Origin: Erythroxylum novogranatense
Taxonomy: Eukaryota; Streptophyta; Magnoliopsida; Malpighiales; Erythroxylaceae
Length of the DNA stretch: 64,000 bases
Direction of reading: 5' to 3'
Assembly: GCA_029891385.1 (NCBI GenBank)
Contig: CM057233.1
Coordinates: forward strand, 32,904,540-32,968,539
The position numbers were made by a program, and so were the translations under genes. Below, in pieces: positions 59,758-64,000 of this stretch. Below the pieces are notes generated by a model that saw only the letters and a program-made list of their open reading frames with translations, was not told the origin of the DNA and searched no databases. Position 1 is the stretch's first letter; every line of letters starts with the position of its first letter.

Positions 59758-62700
59758 CTATAGGGAAATGGAACTCGAACTGTTAGCTCGCTTGCAATCA
59801 CACGTGCATACACTTCTAGATTCCTTCACCACCCGCTGGGATCTCCTTATGTGAAGCTTGATATTCATCAATTTACCAGCCATCTGTTTGTTACAGAAGG
59901 AACAAAAAAAAAACAGATTCAAATTCGAATTTAGCACAAATGCAAAAGAACTCAAAGTATATAAATAAAATAAAAGAGGAAAAATCAGTCAACCGCAAGC
60001 TTTAATTTAATAGGATGAAGATTGAGAATTGAGATAACAATAAAGATAAGAGTTTAAATTTAAATTATGTTAGGATTCCTTATTAGATAGGAAGTAGTAA
60101 TAAAGCTTTAATTTGGTAGGATGAAGATTGGGAATTGAGATAACAATAAAGATAAGAGCTTAAATTTAAATTATGTTAGGATTCCTTATTAGATAGGTGG
60201 CAGTAATAAGTTAAATATGTTATTCTAATTTACATATGTTATCCTAGTTGGTTAGGATTTATAAATTTTTATTAGAATAGGATTTAAATTTATTAAGAAG
60301 CCTTTCGTACTAGAATAAAGGTTTTAAGAACTATACATATGTGCATTCAGCTCTTCGTCAATAACAAATTAAAATTTTCAACTAGAAGGGTATGATGCTT
60401 CTTCTAAGAGTGATTCTTAGACCTTAGGAGTGATTCATAATTTCTTACCTTCCATTCTTTGTGCTCACTACAAAATTTCAACAACGAAAATCCTAACTTC
60501 TAGCATATTAAATCCTAAAATCCTAAGCCTAAATTTTCCGAAAGATTCTAACCATACAAAATCAAAAATTTCAGAATTTCTAGAAAATCCAACCTTAAAA
60601 CCTGATATTCCAGCAGCTTAATATCAATCATAATTCATAATTTTGTAATTTTTAGCTACTAGGTAATAATTCTTCTATTTGTCCTACATCAAACACCTAA
60701 AAGGAAATCCATCCTCAATCAACACTTACTAAGTTTTAGATCCAAGTAGGAAGAGCCAAGTGGACTGATGCTGTAAGCCAACACACACTAGGAAATAGTA
60801 TAAACAATTTGCAAGTTTTTGCTTTTGGGTACTAAAACGGATGGAAGAACAAGTATTCCTAATTTAAACAGTAAGATATGGTCCATTATCTAAGAATAGA
60901 TATTGGAACTGGTAGAAACATAATTGTCATATTATGGTCTAGGAGAAAAGAACAGACAAACAGAAATCTTGATGAAGCGCATTAGACTTCCTCGTTGCTG
61001 GAACTGATAGCAACATAATTGTCATATTATGGTCTAGGAGAAAAGAACAGACAAACAGAAATATTGATGAGGCGCATTAGACTTCCTCGTTGCTAAAATG
61101 AATGCACAAATGTCAACTAATGGACTATCTGGTAATAGTACCATGAGCTCCAACTGAATATATCTGAAATATCACATACAACACAAAGGCTGATTGATAT
61201 TGGGGGTCCTCCTTATCACCATCCCCAAAGAACTGCTAAAGTAAACCGCAATCAAAGAACCATCATCAGCATACACTCAATAATACCATTTTGGATCATA
61301 TGATCACAGAACCTTGTGGCAAAGGGGAACAAATTTAATTTAGAAAAGCAAGTGAACAAAACACTGTTTACCACAAAACCACTGGTGGAAGATTTGCAAC
61401 CAAAGAAAACATTAGTTTCATAATTTTCAACCGGGCAGAAAGAGAAACAGATTAGAGAATGGTGAGGAAAGAGAGAGAGCGCAGAGGTGGGCTTCCTCAA
61501 AATGATAGGGGCCAAGAAATGCATTCAACAACTAGAAAATTTATCACATTCAATAACATGATAAATGCATCGACTGGTTATCGCAACAGACATTATCTAA
61601 ATAAGTTATGCAACATGCTTCGGTTTGAGCACATATACAATGCAAGGGTATACAGTAAGTATAGACAGGAGCAAAACTTTTGGGAAATGAACAAACCATT
61701 CTCCAGACCAAATCTTCTGGTCCCAAGGGCTGAGCTGGACTGGAATACAGAAAATGCCTTGTATACTGAAAATGAAAAACAAGTTTAAAGGATCAGTTGT
61801 CTGACATAAATTAGAGATTCAGTACAATAAAATAATATAAACAGGAAAGGTGACTCAATGACAGATTAAACAACACCAATCACCGTAAATACTAATGAAC
61901 CATGGAAAAGAATCAGTATAAGAGGAACCCTGCAGTTTCATTTCTTAAAAAGGGGGGTGTGTCTAAATATTGAACGGTCCTTGGTCCAAAAGGCACACAA
62001 TTACAAAAATGAAATTCCTCAAATGAGAATAGAAATATGAGCAGGTATGAAAATTTCTCACGTTGATCAAAGTAGTTGTCTATTAGAACATTAAGAGACA
62101 CATCTTAACCCTGAAGAATGAAAGAAACAATTATGAGGCCAAAGAATTTTGTGAGCGCATTTTATTCATGGAATTGAAACTGAATTCCAATTCAAATCTA
62201 ACTGAATTGTGATTTCAGTTCCAGGTGTTGGAATTGTTATAAATTTATTGTAATTCAGTAAATATTAAGGTGATTGAAATTAGTTCAATCACACCACAAA
62301 AGTTGGAATTCCGTCAAAAGTTACTTGTCGGAATTACTTGAAATTAGGTGAGGAAATGGAATTCCAAATTTGTCCAATTTTCTATAACAAACAAACAAAA
62401 AAAATATAATTGACAAACCTTTGCAAGGCTCTTCTGCATTTCCCTGATTTGAGAAGGTCTAATACTTTGTAAAAATTTCAATAGCCAACCTGGTCGAACA
62501 GCATCATTGGAAGAAACAAAAATAGCTATCTGCATTGAGAGGCAATGTAGAGCCTCAGCAATTGATAAAGACAGACCTCTTAAGGTAAACCATGAACTAT
62601 TAAATCCACCATATTAGACATACAATTGCAACTTTCTTTCTAGGATAAATCAGCTCAGACACCATATGAGCACTACAGTTATTTAATTTCCTGCTCCAAA

Positions 62701-63850
62701 AGACAAAGTGTAGGGACATGATAGATGCTACTAACATCATGTTCTTAGGAAAATTCAACATAGGGTAAGTGCTGTCAGATATTCTTATCCATGTTGGGGA
62801 ATGATTCAATATTCATATGATTATTATTATTTTTTGAGATACCAAGTGTAGTGTTCACATGATTGACTGAAAATCAACAGATAAGCAAAAAATATACACG
62901 AAGCCCTACCACATATCATCAATCTTTCTACCTGGCATGAGACGCAACTTAAGTTAGCCACAATCATAACAATGTAGTATCATTTCCCACGATGATAGCA
63001 TGGCCCTTTTCTAGTTTCAAATGATATTTCAATCAAACAGCTCTCTGTTTTCCTCCCAAAAATTGATGAGATTAAAAATGATGAGAACTTGAGCAATTTA
63101 ATCCTGGTTATTACCTAAAGCAACAAGATCTCAAGAGCTCCTAACTCACAGATCATAATAGCATTTTAATATGCTTTCCATAATAACGTCAATCCTAGAA
63201 TATGATCTAATCAGTCATAAAGATTAATTTTATTGTAAAGCAGAAGCTGAAAAATAAGATCCTACATTTCTCTAGAGTTGCATTTGTCAGATTTCACAAA
63301 GCACAGCTGAGTGCTTAAATTTCTCATTTAGATGAATTGCCAAAGATATGCCTTGTGTAACCAGCATCTACATAACATATGAACAAGTTCAGATGTATTC
63401 TACAACAAAACTATTTAGATATGATACTGTCCAATCACTTAAGATTTACAAAAGATCCGTAAGGCAAAAGAAGGTGTTTACTGCATGATCTTAAACTGTA
63501 CAAATACCTTTTTATAATCGAGTATCCCTTCAAATGGAAGCTCCAACTCATCACTCACTATAACTGGAATGCACCCACTAACAATAGCATCAAATAATCT
63601 AGCAGATGATGGAGTGTCACCCGCTGGACTTAGGCAAAAGATGGACCTGATGACAGAGCAAGCAAATCCACTATTTAATTGAAAGTGATAAAGAAATTGC
63701 ATAAGGCAAAAGAGGAAAGATAGAAAATATTCACCTTCTCATGCCAATCTGAGCTGCCGCTTTCCCTCCCTCTCCAGCTGTTCCCTCTTCCATAACCACA
63801 CCCTTGGCACCACTGAGCTCTGCCACAAGTCTAGAACGAATCTTCCCACC
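59758..63850 (-). CDS. GT47 exostosin-family glycosyltransferase gene, last five exons (5' part beyond window)
   Basis: Members of this family are Golgi type II membrane glycosyltransferases that build plant cell-wall polysaccharides; the substrate of this one cannot be told. Exons on minus with GT-AG borders are 63735-63850, 63508-63646, 62419-62529, 61697-61765 and 59758-59883 (stop TAG). They join in frame to 186 residues. Motifs in order: [39 protein letters not shown] followed by [15 protein letters not shown] (nucleotide-sugar-binding part of exostosin), [37 protein letters not shown], then [19 protein letters not shown] and a CTCDC tail. No stops or frameshifts occur. Introns from 5' to 3' are 88, 978, 653 and 1813 bp. 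The N-terminal anchor and first part of the domain lie to the right of 64000. Confidence 0.93.
59999..60210. repeat. 106-bp tandem duplication in GT47 last intron
   Basis: Units start GCTTTAATTT at 59999 and 60105 and are about 95 percent alike by eye. Confidence 0.92.
60905..61091. repeat. 95-bp tandem duplication in GT47 last intron
   Basis: Units start GGAACTG at 60905 and 61000 and differ at only a few bases. Together with the 106-bp duplication this accounts for about 200 bp of the long last intron. Confidence 0.93.
62157..62370. repeat. Possible MITE-like sequence in GT47 intron
   Basis: A short stretch is dense in GAATTCC and GGAATT motifs in both orientations (for example near 62185, 62315 and 62358), giving foldback potential. 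No clear terminal repeat or target duplication was found. Confidence 0.25.
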
Positions 63851-64000
63851 CTGTTACACATTGTAATAGAAGAGATTACAAAAGTATGTACGTCAATGTA
63901 TAATCCCATAAGTAGCAATTTACAAGCTAGCTGAATCAACATACAAAATAACCAAACTTCCAACATAGATAACCAATGACAAGTAATTCCCACTTTAGAA

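Noticed and set aside
59999..61091. Tandem duplications as remnants of a transposon
   Set aside because: There are no terminal repeats or target duplications; simple local duplication explains them.
63852..64000. Further GT47 exon near the right edge
   Set aside because: The reverse strand shows no family motif and no suitable splice pair after 63852; it reads as intron.

Overview
This window is nuclear DNA of a flowering plant, most likely a eudicot. About nine tenths of it is a nest of LTR retrotransposons with an old LINE underneath. The only host gene I can support is at the right end. The plant call rests on the tRNA-iMet primer sites (TGGTATCAGAGC), the chromodomain-type Ty3/gypsy gag-pol remains, the L1-type LINE with a DUF4283-like ORF1, and a spliced GT47 exostosin-family gene.

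Nested block, 1-42571. Element A (+) has roughly 4.1-kb LTRs starting TGTAACATCCC and ending TGTTACA, and a 3.9-kb internal region with no recognisable gag-pol, so it is LARD-like. Its 5' LTR runs off the left edge (1-3014). Its 3' LTR (6893-41459) is split twice. The first break is element B (9933-37042, minus, TSD ATAGA). The second is solo LTR C (37455-40809, TSD GCTCT). A itself sits in the tail of a related LTR, D (41460-42571). B is a tandem array of three LTRs and two internal regions, and it hosts three later insertions: solo LTR G (14088-18356, TSD GTTGA), the complete but decayed gypsy element F (20475-32209, TSD GGTCC) and solo LTR H (about 33193-34980).

LINE block, 42572 to about 58340. 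A minus-strand L1-type LINE is recognisable from ORF1 (right) to the end of ORF2 (left). It is split by gypsy-type element I (45950-55819), which appears to keep only gag. I is itself split by solo LTR E (48708-52871, TSD GTATT, same family as A). A plus-strand gypsy fragment lies near 56000-56880.

Gene end, about 58340-64000. AT-rich spacer is followed by the last five exons of a minus-strand GT47 glycosyltransferase gene. Its 5' exons lie beyond the window.

The most unusual signals are two. First, the LTRs carry a hypervariable cassette, usually built from short perfect inverted repeats, at one fixed place upstream of a motif conserved across otherwise different LTR families. Second, there is a systematic excess of changes turning expected CAG or CTG into CG, CGG or CGAG inside the repeats, which looks like a methylation-linked base-calling artefact. 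All identities and alignments were judged by eye; nothing was computed.
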